A stretch of DNA of 64,000 bases from Kitagawia praeruptora. Its lineage: Eukaryota; Streptophyta; Magnoliopsida; Apiales; Apiaceae. A program made the position numbers and the translations under genes. The first letter of the stretch is position 1, and every line of letters begins with the position of its first letter. The notes under the pieces are model-generated. The model saw nothing but the letters and a program-made list of their open reading frames with translations, was not told the DNA's origin and did no database searches. Of this stretch, positions 20,935-30,874 are shown in pieces. The DNA lies in NCBI GenBank assembly GCA_037693485.1, contig CM075353.1, forward strand, positions 107,776,501-107,840,500, read 5' to 3'.

Positions 20935-22002
20935 TGTTATGCTCAAATCTTGGCATAAGCCCGAAGCAGGCCTAATGGGCTAGAATAGAGGTCCATAACT
21001 CATAATGGGCCTAGAGATGAAGATTGGATCACTAAAACCCACCACCAGGAGTCAGTCCAATATACTATCAAGCACAATGTGGAAGTTTGCGACCCCAAGC
21101 TGCGGGTCGAGTTCGCCAATAAAGTCCCTAGTATGGGATAGCATCTATCATGCATGTCTCTCTACAAGGTCCAGCGTGGCCTAGAGGTCCAACGTGGCCT
21201 ATAATACTCTCTCTGCAAGGTCCAGCGAGGCCTAGAACATATTTATTATGAAGGCTTACGGTCAGGCCCAGCGAGGTCGCGTGAGTATAATTATCTCCGT
21301 ACAGTGTGGACCACCTCGCATGACTAGCCCAGCGAGGCCGCATGCGAGGCCATGCAGCTTCTCCATTCGCCTCATCAGCGAGGCCAGTTGATTTAAGCAT
21401 CATGCTAGCCCGGCCTCAAGGTCGCATCTATAGGAATCACCTCTTGTATAACTCCCGTCAAGGGATCGCTTCGCTACGGCTTCTCATTCTTTGCTGGAAG
21501 GCTCATGACGCAGCCCCTCGAGGTCGCATGAGTATCAATACACTTGGGTTCGTTTCGCATGACTCAACCCCTCGAGGTTGCATGTTACACCCTTGTTACT
21601 TCTCTATTAGCCTCGCCCAAGAGGTCCCGACTCTAGCCATGCGAGTCCATTTGCTTCCTTCTTTGGACCATGGATCATGGATAGAATAAATGGGTAAAAT
21701 ATATCAGCCCAAGAAGACGTCTAGTGGATTTGGGCCTAGTCGAGCCCATAGAAACCCTAGCCCGTCTAGATAACTTCTTCTCCAAGAGAACTACGTATGG
21801 CTTGATCCCTATAAATAGGGTACGTAGGCATCTTGTAAAGGATGATTGACAGTTCACCCCTGGAATATCAACAAACAAGATCAGCCACAAAAATCACCAA
21901 TCTCCTTCCGTGTTCTTCGTGTTCTTAGCAAAATATCCTTATTTTGCTCTATGATTCCAGCAAACCTCCAAAATATTGTTATACAATATTCTCCCTATAA
22001 CA
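20935..22002 (+). repeat. LTR B, internal third LTR of the gypsy complex
   Basis: 1,068 bp, TGTTATGC...CCCTATAACA, preceded by a polypurine tract and followed by the TGGCGCTAGAAGG primer site (22005). It therefore works structurally as 3' LTR of internal 1 and 5' LTR of internal 2. It lacks about 60 bases present in LTRs A and C (around 21480) and has fewer GGTCCAGCGAGGCC repeats. TATAAATA at 21810-21817. Confidence 0.92.
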
Positions 22003-22978
22003 TTTGGCGCTAGAAGGAGGGGCTAGTCATTAATTTGGGAGAACGATGACTAACTCGAACAAGAAGAACGGAGAGGCCGAGGATCGAGACCCCAGGATAA
22101 CATATGACCCCGGGCTGCGACCCCCAAGGAGCGAAGCCAAGACCCCGGGGTAGCTTATGACACCCAAATGCGACCCCGGGTTGCGACCCACGAGGAGGAA
22201 GACCCCCAGGAGCGACCCCATAGGAGCGAGACCATGCTTGCACCTAGCGTAGCGAGGCCGGGTTCGAGAAGGATAAGCTACATCACTAGAAGCGAGGCCA
22301 AGGCAAGGGTCAAGGTTCTAAGCGACCCACATCTCCTAGCAAGGCCCCAATATAGAGTAACTATCGAGATCTTGAGATGCCTTTTAATGAGATACCTCTA
22401 CATGAGATGCTTTTTCTTGGTGAAATACCTCTACGTCGAGAAGAGGGGGGACGCCCCTGATCCTTGCCGGGGAGAGGGGGGACTCCCCTGATCCTCGCCG
22501 GCAAAGAGGAGGTCATCGACTATCTCAAGACACTGGGAAGAACAAGCAACAAATAACGAGGCTGAGCCTGAGGCTCTCATCAATTAGCCTCAAGCTCGCA
22601 CAAGAGATGAAAGGAGAGAAGTCAAAGTATTTGAAGATCAAAATGAGCTCAAGACCTCAATATTTTATTACATGTGCAACAAAGGGAAGCCTGTTATGAC
22701 ATTGAAAAAGCTAAGTGCTCTCGCTTAGCGTTGAAGAGTCCAAGTACCCCGGGATAGCGTAGCGAGGCCAACTGCCTTGGGACAACAGTGAAGAAGACAA
22801 GTGCCCCCGGATAGCGATGCGAGGTCAAGTGTTATGGGATAGCGTTAAAGAAATCAATTCTGCTCATAGCGAGATCACATCAAATTCTCTTCATTACAAA
22901 TGGTGTCAACTCCAAATAATACAAGAAGGTTGCTGAAACATGTTGATTCCTCATCACATCTACAATTATAATGAGGAC
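22003..22978 (+). other. Left part of gypsy internal 2 with deleted gag
   Basis: Begins like internal 1 (primer site, ATG at about 22046 followed by TNSNKKNGE), then collapses into GACCCCGGG-rich repeats. It jumps near 22430 to sequence matching 18110 of internal 1, so almost all of gag and the protease are missing. Its right edge (22878-22978) matches 18308-18412. Interrupted at 22978 by copia-2. Confidence 0.75.
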
Positions 22979-23720
22979 TGTTAGGAATAATTCATAAGTT
23001 GTGATGTTAAGAATAGAATTTACACATTATACTTCTTGTAATCCTGATCTTATAAAGGATTTAGCACTGTATTTAGGTTTTATGTGTAAGACAGTTATCT
23101 GTATAGTTTAGTCAGGAATGAACAGTGTATCGGAGACTACATGTCAGGAACAGAGAGCAAATCCTGATGATGGTCCAATACTGATGGGTGATCAGATACT
23201 GATGCAGTGTACAGATCCTGATATCAGTCATGTTACTGATGATGTCATTATGGATGCTACAGAAACTGGCAAGTGCTATAAAATAGGATCGTTGTTTGAA
23301 GAACAAGCAAAAAGATATTATGAAGGAAAGAGTTTTCTATTGAAGGAAACTATCGACTAGAAGGCAGAACATTGTCATGTATAGATTATATCTTTCTGTT
23401 ATTAGTTGATAGGTAGCATTATAAATACTCTCTCAATATCATTGTAAAGAGCGTGTGAGGCGTGAGTCGAACTAGTGAATGTGCGTAGCTTTGTATAAGG
23501 TTTGTATTCGAGAGTACGAAACAAACAGAGAGATATTTGTATTGTCAGCAGCTGCTAAAGGTATTGTACACCTTTGGTAGAGTTTGTATTTGATCTTATT
23601 AATACAAACAAGAGTTTGATTCATTCGTTTATTCTTGTTCTTATAATCAAGCAAAAATCAGACACGATTATATAACTTGTATTCAACCCCCCCCCCTTCT
23701 ACAAGTTATTCGAGTTAACA
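22979..23720 (+). repeat. 5' LTR of copia-2
   Basis: 742 bp, TGTTAGGAATAATTC...GAGTTAACA. TATA box TATAAATA at 23420-23427. It contains three exact ATCCTGAT words (23041, 23161, 23215) and several ATACTGAT variants, and a run of ten C near 23687. Confidence 0.95.
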
Positions 23721-23722
23721 AT

Positions 23723-23734
23723 TGGTATCAGAGC
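23723..23734 (+). promoter_or_regulatory. Primer-binding site, initiator tRNA-Met
   Basis: TGGTATCAGAGC, two bases after the LTR, identical to the site of copia-1. Confidence 0.92.
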
Positions 23735-23769
23735 AGGTTGATTTCGAGTAATCATAAAGATCTGCAATC

Positions 23770-26061
23770 ATGTCTGGTTACAAGGATGGGAATACTAAAA
23801 TCCCTATGCTCAAGAGAAACGAATATACTCTATGGGAAGTAAAGATGTTGCATCATCTGGAAGCAACAGATCCTGATTATCTTGACAGAATCAGAGATGG
23901 ACCTTTTGTTCCAACAAAGGTCGTTGGACAAGCAACTGTTGATGGTGTGGTTGTTCCAGAACATACAGCAGAGAAGCCAAAATCTGAATGGTCAGATAAG
24001 GACAAGGAGAATGTTCTCAAAGATGCTAAAGTGAGAAACATATTATTCAACAGTCTTGATTCTGTTCTCACTAACTATGTTCTCTCTTGTAAAACTGCTA
24101 AGGATATATGGGACAATCTTAAGGTTCACTGTGAAGGAACTAAGCCTGTCAGGAAGAATATGAGGACATTACTTATACAACAGTATGAGTACTTTGAATC
24201 CAAGTCTGGTGAGTCACTTACTGATACCTTTGATAGGTTTACAAAACTCATCAATGAGATGGCCATGCATGGTAAATATTATGACTTGGAGGATATGAAT
24301 ACAAAGTTCATGAAAGCTTTGCCTGATTTCTACAATGAGAAGATATCTGCGATTGAGGAAGCTAATGATCTGGATGAGATTTCATTAGAGGCAGTATATG
24401 GAAAATTGAGAGCTTATGAACTTGACAAGCAGCAGAAGAAAAGCAGGAGTGAAGGAAAGATGAAGACTATTGCACTTACTGCTCAATCTGAAGTAAAGAA
24501 GCTTCCTGAAGAACAGCATGAAGAGATTGCTGTAAAGAATTCGAGGAAGAAGAAAAGCAAAGAAAGTTCTGAGTCAGAGACTACTGATATGGACTCTAAC
24601 AACAATGATTCTGAATCTGAGATGCAAGAACTCTTTGCTATGTTTGCTAAAGCTTTCAAGAAAGGAAGATTCAACAGGAGAAGATTTAGCAAAGGACCTT
24701 TTCAAAAGAAGGAGGAGAAGAAGAGTGACAAGAGCAAAAGTACAATTGTCAAGCTTGATAAGGCCAAGATCAAGTGCTTTAACTGCAGCGAGCTTGGACA
24801 CTTTGCTAGTGAGTGTAAGAAGCCTAGGAATTCAGGAAAGGGTAATGCACTTATGGTCACACAGAAAGATTGGGCTGATTCCAGTGACTCTGAAGATGAA
24901 TTGAATTATGAAAACATTGCATTGATGGCCAATAGTTCAGACAAACCTGGATCTCCAAAGAAAACTTCTCCATCCTCTGTTAAGGTATCACTTCACTCTC
25001 TTGATTCATTTGATAGCTTAAATTCTGATGAAATTAGATCTATCCATGCTGAGTTTAAGAATCTTATGACTAATTTTAGAATTCTTACTTGTGAAAGAGA
25101 TGAACTTAAGGTTAAGAATGATAAATTAGTTGATAGAAATAATTTTCTTGAATCTGAATTAATTCAAATGGAAGAATACAAGTTGAGTTCTGATAAAGCT
25201 AAGCATGATTATAGTGTAATTCTTGAGGCTTATGACTATGTCAGAAAAGAACTAGAAGAAGAGAGAGATATGATTAAGACCATTAACAATTCCAGTAAGA
25301 AGACAATAGAAATCTTTGAGAGTGGAATTCGTGGTAAGGTTAATGGTTTAGGTTTTGATAAGGCTAGACAAGAAGAAAAAGTAGCTATTGTCAATGATGA
25401 TAGTAAGGTAGAAGCTAACACATCTAAATCTGAAGGTAAGAAAATTGTTTCTGAACCTAATCATGTTAAATTTGTTGATTCAAAAGGTACCCCTGTTGTA
25501 CACAAGAGAATTAACAATAGTTATTCAGATGAGAAAGTGTTAGAGAAACCTAAGAATGTAAACATAGGGTTTCTGTCTAAGTCTCAGTTGAAACAGAGAT
25601 TAGATGGTCTTTCAGAGTCTAGCAAGATCAAGAGAAATAGGAATGGAAAAGAAGGTATTAACAAAGAGAATAATTACAAGAATGTACCTGATGCACCTAG
25701 GAAAAAATGCTATAAGTGTGGAAATCATAATCATTTGGCCCTAGACTGCAATCAAAAACCTTCTTGGAAAACTGAGTCCAGATTCCCCAAGACTCAGAAA
25801 ATTCAATACCAACCACAAAAAGCTTGTTATCATTGTGGTAGTTTACTTCATTCCATTTACATGTGTAGAGAATATCATGAACTGTATTATGACTATTATT
25901 CTTTGAAATCTGAAACTCCTAGTCACAAACAGCTTGTGAGATCAGAGTCTAAAGTTGACTCTACAACAGGTAAAATAAATGCAAAATCTTCAAAGTCTGT
26001 TGTCTCTAAATCTAGTAAGAAAGGATCCAATCAAAGTTGGGTCCTAAAAAATTCTAACTAG
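23770..26061 (+). CDS. Copia-2 Gag polyprotein, 763 aa
   Basis: Capsid/nucleocapsid protein homologous over its whole length to copia-1 Gag. The ATG at 23770 is the first after the primer site. N-terminal copia Gag core (WEVKMLHHLEA, IWDNLK, FDRFTKLINEM), Lys-rich linker, CCHC knuckle at residues 336-349, helical coiled-coil region (about 420-520), then knuckles at 647-660 and 686-699. It ends in TAG (26059-26061), overlapping a plant branch-point-like CTAAC. Pol is in another frame (offset +2 from Gag, against +1 in copia-1). The frame is intact. Confidence 0.93.
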   Translation: MSGYKDGNTKIPMLKRNEYTLWEVKMLHHLEATDPDYLDRIRDGPFVPTKVVGQATVDGVVVPEHTAEKPKSEWSDKDKENVLKDAKVRNILFNSLDSVLTNYVLSCKTAKDIWDNLKVHCEGTKPVRKNMRTLLIQQYEYFESKSGESLTDTFDRFTKLINEMAMHGKYYDLEDMNTKFMKALPDFYNEKISAIEEANDLDEISLEAVYGKLRAYELDKQQKKSRSEGKMKTIALTAQSEVKKLPEEQHEEIAVKNSRKKKSKESSESETTDMDSNNNDSESEMQELFAMFAKAFKKGRFNRRRFSKGPFQKKEEKKSDKSKSTIVKLDKAKIKCFNCSELGHFASECKKPRNSGKGNALMVTQKDWADSSDSEDELNYENIALMANSSDKPGSPKKTSPSSVKVSLHSLDSFDSLNSDEIRSIHAEFKNLMTNFRILTCERDELKVKNDKLVDRNNFLESELIQMEEYKLSSDKAKHDYSVILEAYDYVRKELEEERDMIKTINNSSKKTIEIFESGIRGKVNGLGFDKARQEEKVAIVNDDSKVEANTSKSEGKKIVSEPNHVKFVDSKGTPVVHKRINNSYSDEKVLEKPKNVNIGFLSKSQLKQRLDGLSESSKIKRNRNGKEGINKENNYKNVPDAPRKKCYKCGNHNHLALDCNQKPSWKTESRFPKTQKIQYQPQKACYHCGSLLHSIYMCREYHELYYDYYSLKSETPSHKQLVRSESKVDSTTGKINAKSSKSVVSKSSKKGSNQSWVLKNSN

Positions 26062-26078
26062 TTACTTTTTGTTTGCAG
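26062..26078 (+). promoter_or_regulatory. Putative 3' splice site at the gag-pol junction of copia-2
   Basis: TTACTTTTTGTTTGCAG followed by GGCACA. It has a good pyrimidine tract, a CAG acceptor and a CTAAC branch-point match about 23 bases upstream (26054-26058). Position and flanking GGCAC are conserved with copia-1. A donor is not identified. Confidence 0.5.
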
Positions 26079-29000
26079 GGCACAGGAAAGAAGCATTCAA
26101 TTATCTTGGACAGTGGATGCTCTGGACATATGACTGGAAAGAAGTCCCTGCTTACAAAGTTTGAGAGGAAAGCTGGCCCAGTAATATCTTTTGGAGATGG
26201 CAACAAAGGAGAAACTCTGGGATATGGCTCAATTATTTTGGGGAATGTCATCATAGAAAATGTAGCACTGGTTGAAGGCTTGAAACATACTCTTTTAAGT
26301 ATAAGTCAACTGGGTGATAAAGGTTACAAATCAATCTTTGACAGAGAAGGATGCAAAGTCTTGAATATGCAGAATGGAGACATTGTTCTAACTGGTCAAA
26401 GGCATGGTAACATATATGAAGCCAGCTTAAGTGATACATCTAAAGGAATTGTTAGATGTCTCTACAGCAAAGCAACAAGTGATGAAAGCTGGAATTGGCA
26501 CAAGAAGCTCTCACATCTTAATTTCAAGAAGCTTAATCAACTTGTTAGCCACAATTTGGTGAGAGGCCTACCTCAGGCGAATTTTGTGCAAGATGGACTT
26601 TGTGATGCATGTCAGTTTGGAAAGCAAAGAAGAACCACTTTCAAGAGCAAGACTGAAAATTCAATTACTGAACCATTTCACATGCTACATCTTGATCTGT
26701 TTGGTCCAGTAAACATTATGTCTATCAGCAAGAAAAGATATGCTCTAGTTATGGTGGATGATTTCACAAGGTTCACATGGGTGTTCTTTCTACACAAGAA
26801 GGATGAAGCTCCTCAGCAAATCATTGAACTCATCAAGAATATTCATAATAACTCTGAGTACAAAGTCAAAGTACTTAGGAGTGACAATGGTACAGAATTC
26901 AAGAATTCTACAATGGAGGGGTTTTGTGCAGACAATGGAATCACTCAACAGTTTTCTGCACCTGGTACACCTCAACAAAATGGTGTAGTGGAAAGAAAGA
27001 ATAGGACTCTCATAGAGGCAGCAAGAACCATGCTTGCAGATGCAAAACTTCCAACCTACTTTTGGGCAGAAGCTATTAACACTGCATGTTTCACTCAGAA
27101 CTGTACCTTGGTAAATAGTCATGGAAAAACTCCCTATGAGATGATCAAAGGAAAGAAACCAAGTGTGAAATATTTTTACATCTTTGGATGCAAATGCTAT
27201 GTCCTAAAAGTTCATCCAGAACAACTTGGAAAATTTGAAGCCAAATCGGATGAAGCAATTTTTCTAGGATATTCAGCATCTAAGGCCTTCAAAGTTTATA
27301 ATCTCAGAACTCACATTGTTATGGAATCAATTCATGTTGCATTTGATGATAAGAAATTTGGAATTTTGCAAACTGATGAAAGCCATGACAAATTGGAATT
27401 TGAAAATCTGAAGAATTCTGAGATACTCTCAAGTGATGATGAAGGTTCTCCAGAAGAAATTTCTATTGCTTCTCAAAGGAATGCTACTGTTGAGGGGGAG
27501 AAAATAAATCAGAGAGAACACAGTGATCATCAGGAGCAGACTAGTCTTTCAGAATCTATTCCATCAGGAATTGATGTTTCAGAGTCTACTCCATCAGGAA
27601 CTGACCTTTCAGAGTCTACTGAGGAAAGATCAGTAACTAGCAGCAATATGGAATCTACTGATTCTATTGATCAAAGGAGAGTTTTTTAAGGTAGAAAGAA
27701 TTCTTCTACAAGAGATACCACTAACTTAGGGGGAGAGACTAGCAGAGTTGATTTACCACCTGTTAGAAAATGGACAAAGGATCATACTGAAGATTTGATA
27801 ATTGGTGATCCAAATAGTGGTGTTCGAACTAGAAGATCAATTCAAAATGAATGCTTGTATAGTTGCTTTCTCTCAAAGAATGAACCTAAGAAAGTTGAAG
27901 AAGCCTTACAGGATCCTGATTGGGTAATTGCAATGCAGGAGGAGTTAAATGAGTTTGAGAGAAACAAAGTTTGGAAACTGGTACCAAGACCTAAAGATAG
28001 ATCTATTGTTGGTGCAAGATGGGTTTTCAGAAACAAGCTAGATGAATCTGGTATGATTGTAAGAAACAAAGCAAGACTGGTGGCCAAAGGTTATTCTCAG
28101 GAAGAAGGCATTGATTATGATGAGACCTTTGCACCTGTAGCAAGATTGGAAGCAATCAGAATGTTTCTTGCATTTGCAGCTCATTCAAAATTCAAGGTAT
28201 ACCAGATGGATGTAAAGAGTGCTTTTTTAAATGGCAAACTTGATGAAGAAGTGTATGTAGAACAGCCACCTGGATTTGTTGATCAAAAGTTTCCAAATCA
28301 TGTCTACAAACTTGACAAGGCACTCTATGGACTAAAGCAGGCACCAAGAGCATGGTATGAGACTTTGTCTAAATTTCTTCTTGAAAATGGCTTCACAAGA
28401 GGTACAATTGACAAAACTCTATTCTTTAGAAAGATAAAAGGTGAATTGCTTTTAGTTCAAGTTTATGTTGATGATATTATTTTTGGTTCTACTAATGAAA
28501 AGTTGTGTGCTAAGTTTAGCAAGCTTATGCAGTCTAAGTATCAGATGAGCATGATGGGTGAACTAAATTATTTCTTAGGCTTGCAGGTCAAACAGACTGA
28601 GACTGGTATTTTCATTAATCAGTCAAAGTATATCAAAGATCTTTTAAGAAGGTTTGACTTTCAAGACTGTGCAGTTGCAAAAACACCCATGGCAACAGCC
28701 ACTAAACTAGACTCTGATCCTAAGGGGAAGAGTGTGGATAATACTAGTTATAGAGGCATGATAGGCTCATTGTTATATCTAACTGCAAGTAGGCCAGATA
28801 TAATGTTTTCTACCTGTTTATGTGCTAGATTCCAAAGTAATCCTAAGGAATCTCATTTAATTGCTGTGAAGAGAATCTTTAGATATCTCAAAGGAACTCC
28901 AAATCTTGGTTTGTGGTATCCTAGAGAATCTGATTTCTTTCTAATTGGCTATTCAGACTCTGATTATGCAGGGTGTAAGATAGACAGGAAAAGCACTACA

Positions 29001-29405
29001 GGTACATGTCAATTTTTGGGAAATAGATTGATTTCTTGGGCAAGCAAGAAGCAACAATCTGTTTCAACCTCAACTGCAGAAGCTGAGTACATAGCAGCAG
29101 GCAGTTGTTGTGCATAGCTCCTTTGGATAAGAAATCAGTTGCTGGATTATGGAATGACACTTAGTAATATTCCTATGTTTTGTGATAATACTAGTGCTAT
29201 TAAAATTGCAGAAAATCCAGTTCAACATTCAAGGACTAAGCACATTGATGTCAGGTATCATTTTATTAGAGAACATATTGAGAATGGTACTGTGGAACTT
29301 CATTTTGTTCCTACTGACAAACAGCTTGCAGATATTCTAACTAAACCACTTGATGAGACTACATTCAGTAGACTAGTAAGTGAGTTAGGAATGTTAAATT
29401 TTTAG
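26073..29405 (+). pseudogene. Copia-2 Pol with two in-frame stops
   Basis: A single reading frame holds protease (DSG at about 26109), HHCC/DDE integrase, reverse transcriptase (YVDD at 28464-28475) and RNase H ending in LADILTKPLDE. TAA at 27687-27689 falls in the integrase-RT linker. TAG at 29115-29117 falls inside RNase H, next to the conserved CCA block. The frame continues unchanged after each stop, so these are point changes, not frameshifts. Both could derive from Gln codons by a single C-to-T change; copia-1 has Gln at the second site. Unless read through, RT and RNase H are not made. Confidence 0.9.
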
Positions 29406-30874
29406 ATCTTTAACATCTGCAAAAGTAGCAAGGTATGTTGTTCTTAGCTTATAGACTTGATATTTCTGTCAGGATCTATATTTGATTGTTAAATGCTTGA
29501 GCTATAACACATTGCCTTGATAAATTTCAGTATGATAGACTTGTTAATAATCATCAGAATTAGATTTGTCATCAGGATGCTGACGTCATCAGTATTGTGT
29601 CAGTATCAGGATTATGAAAATTGCTTCAGATCCTGACGTTTACTTTGTGTAGTAATCTGATTCTGTGATGTGTTAAGTCTATGCTAGCAAGTTTTGATAT
29701 TTGCATACTGATAATTTATACATCATTCAAAATCAAAAGACAAGCAGATAACAAGAAATTGTATTTTCATTAATAAAAATCATTACATGGAAATGAAATA
29801 CAACATCTTTTTGTCTAAATTTCTACTCTATACTTGTCTTTGATATGAACTCTGAGGTACAGGACAAGGAGCATCTCAAGAAATCCATCAGGGGATGAAA
29901 GCCTCGTTTGCTCTTGGATTCCTTGTCTGGGCGACTTGAATGAGAGCAGCTAACTTAAATGAATAGCATCTCCATCAAGATCAACCTCAGATTCTCGGCC
30001 AAATTCTTCATCCTCAAGTTTTGAGGAGGTTAAGGGAAGATTGTATCCAACAGATGGATGTTCTAGGAGAAACCTCTGGATATTATCGAAAACCAATCCA
30101 TTCATGATTAGTTCGATGAGAAGAGTCGTTTGTTCAAAGAGATGATCAAGAACAGGATGTTCATCGACCAAGAAAAATCTTAAAAATGGGTTTGAAGGGA
30201 TTTTTGGTTTGAGAAGCATTGTTGAGAAGAAAAGAAATTGAAAGGTTATGGAGAATGGCACAAGGCGTTTGGTTCTTTTAAAGGAAGACGTGAGAAGCTG
30301 AGCAGTCACTTGGAAGTCTTAATGAAGTCAAATGCTAATTATTGCATGAGACTGTATTTCTTGTTTCAAGAAATATTGAAAATATCTAACCAATTGATTT
30401 TCTGTTCAGATTAATTGTTTATTTTCTTTTTCAGATAAAAGAAAGATGCCACGTGGAAAACTCCATATTAAGTCTCTGATGATATTGATCAGGATTTCAT
30501 GAGTGATCATCAGGATTTGAAAATTATATTTTTAAATCAAATTGCATTTTGTGATTATTTTGATGAGAGGTCATCAGGAAAAGGAAGCTGATCAGTATTA
30601 TTTATTTATACCCTGATTTATTTCATGAAAATCAATTTTGGATTTTATTTTCCAAAAATCATGGGTAACCGCATTTTTCAGGGAGTGACACCTGTCAATC
30701 TACGTGTCAACGTGGGATAGTGGTCTGAAAGATTTGTGAAATATATTTGTTTTGAAACTCTAATCGTGTAATTGCTTTCTCTAATCTTACATTCTCTAAA
30801 GCAAAAATCACTCTTGAGTTTTCAAAATCACTAATCCATTTCAAGAATTTTTCAAGTTTCTTTTCAGATCAAGA
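29406..30874 (+). other. Spacer between pol and ORF3 of copia-2
   Basis: No sense gene is visible. It contains exact ATCAGGAT words at 29571, 29605, 30488 and 30509 and several one-base variants, and an antisense ORF (see 29950-30219). TTTCTTTTCAG at 30857-30867, eight bases before the ORF3 ATG, is a good splice-acceptor match. Confidence 0.75.
29950..30219 (-). CDS. Small antisense ORF inside copia-2, 89 aa, unknown
   Basis: The minus-strand ATG at 30219 sits in the context CAACAATGC. It is preceded by a pyrimidine-rich leader and a TATA-like TTTAAAAG about 55 bases upstream (near 30275). The product begins MLLKPKIPSNPFLRFFLVDE and has a mixed hydrophobic and acidic composition with an acidic C-terminus (SKLEDEEFGRESEVDLDGD). 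An upstream in-frame ATG at 30309 would add 30 residues. I recognise no family and see no counterpart in copia-1. It may be a chance ORF. Confidence 0.35.
   Translation of the reverse strand: MLLKPKIPSNPFLRFFLVDEHPVLDHLFEQTTLLIELIMNGLVFDNIQRFLLEHPSVGYNLPLTSSKLEDEEFGRESEVDLDGDAIHLS

Noticed and set aside
23118..23360. 80-codon ORF with ATG inside the 5' LTR of copia-2 (also at 34554-34796)
   Set aside because: It lies upstream of the LTR TATA box, so genomic transcripts from the 5' LTR would not include it. It is composed largely of ATCCTGAT/ATACTGAT words read in one frame. Probably fortuitous.
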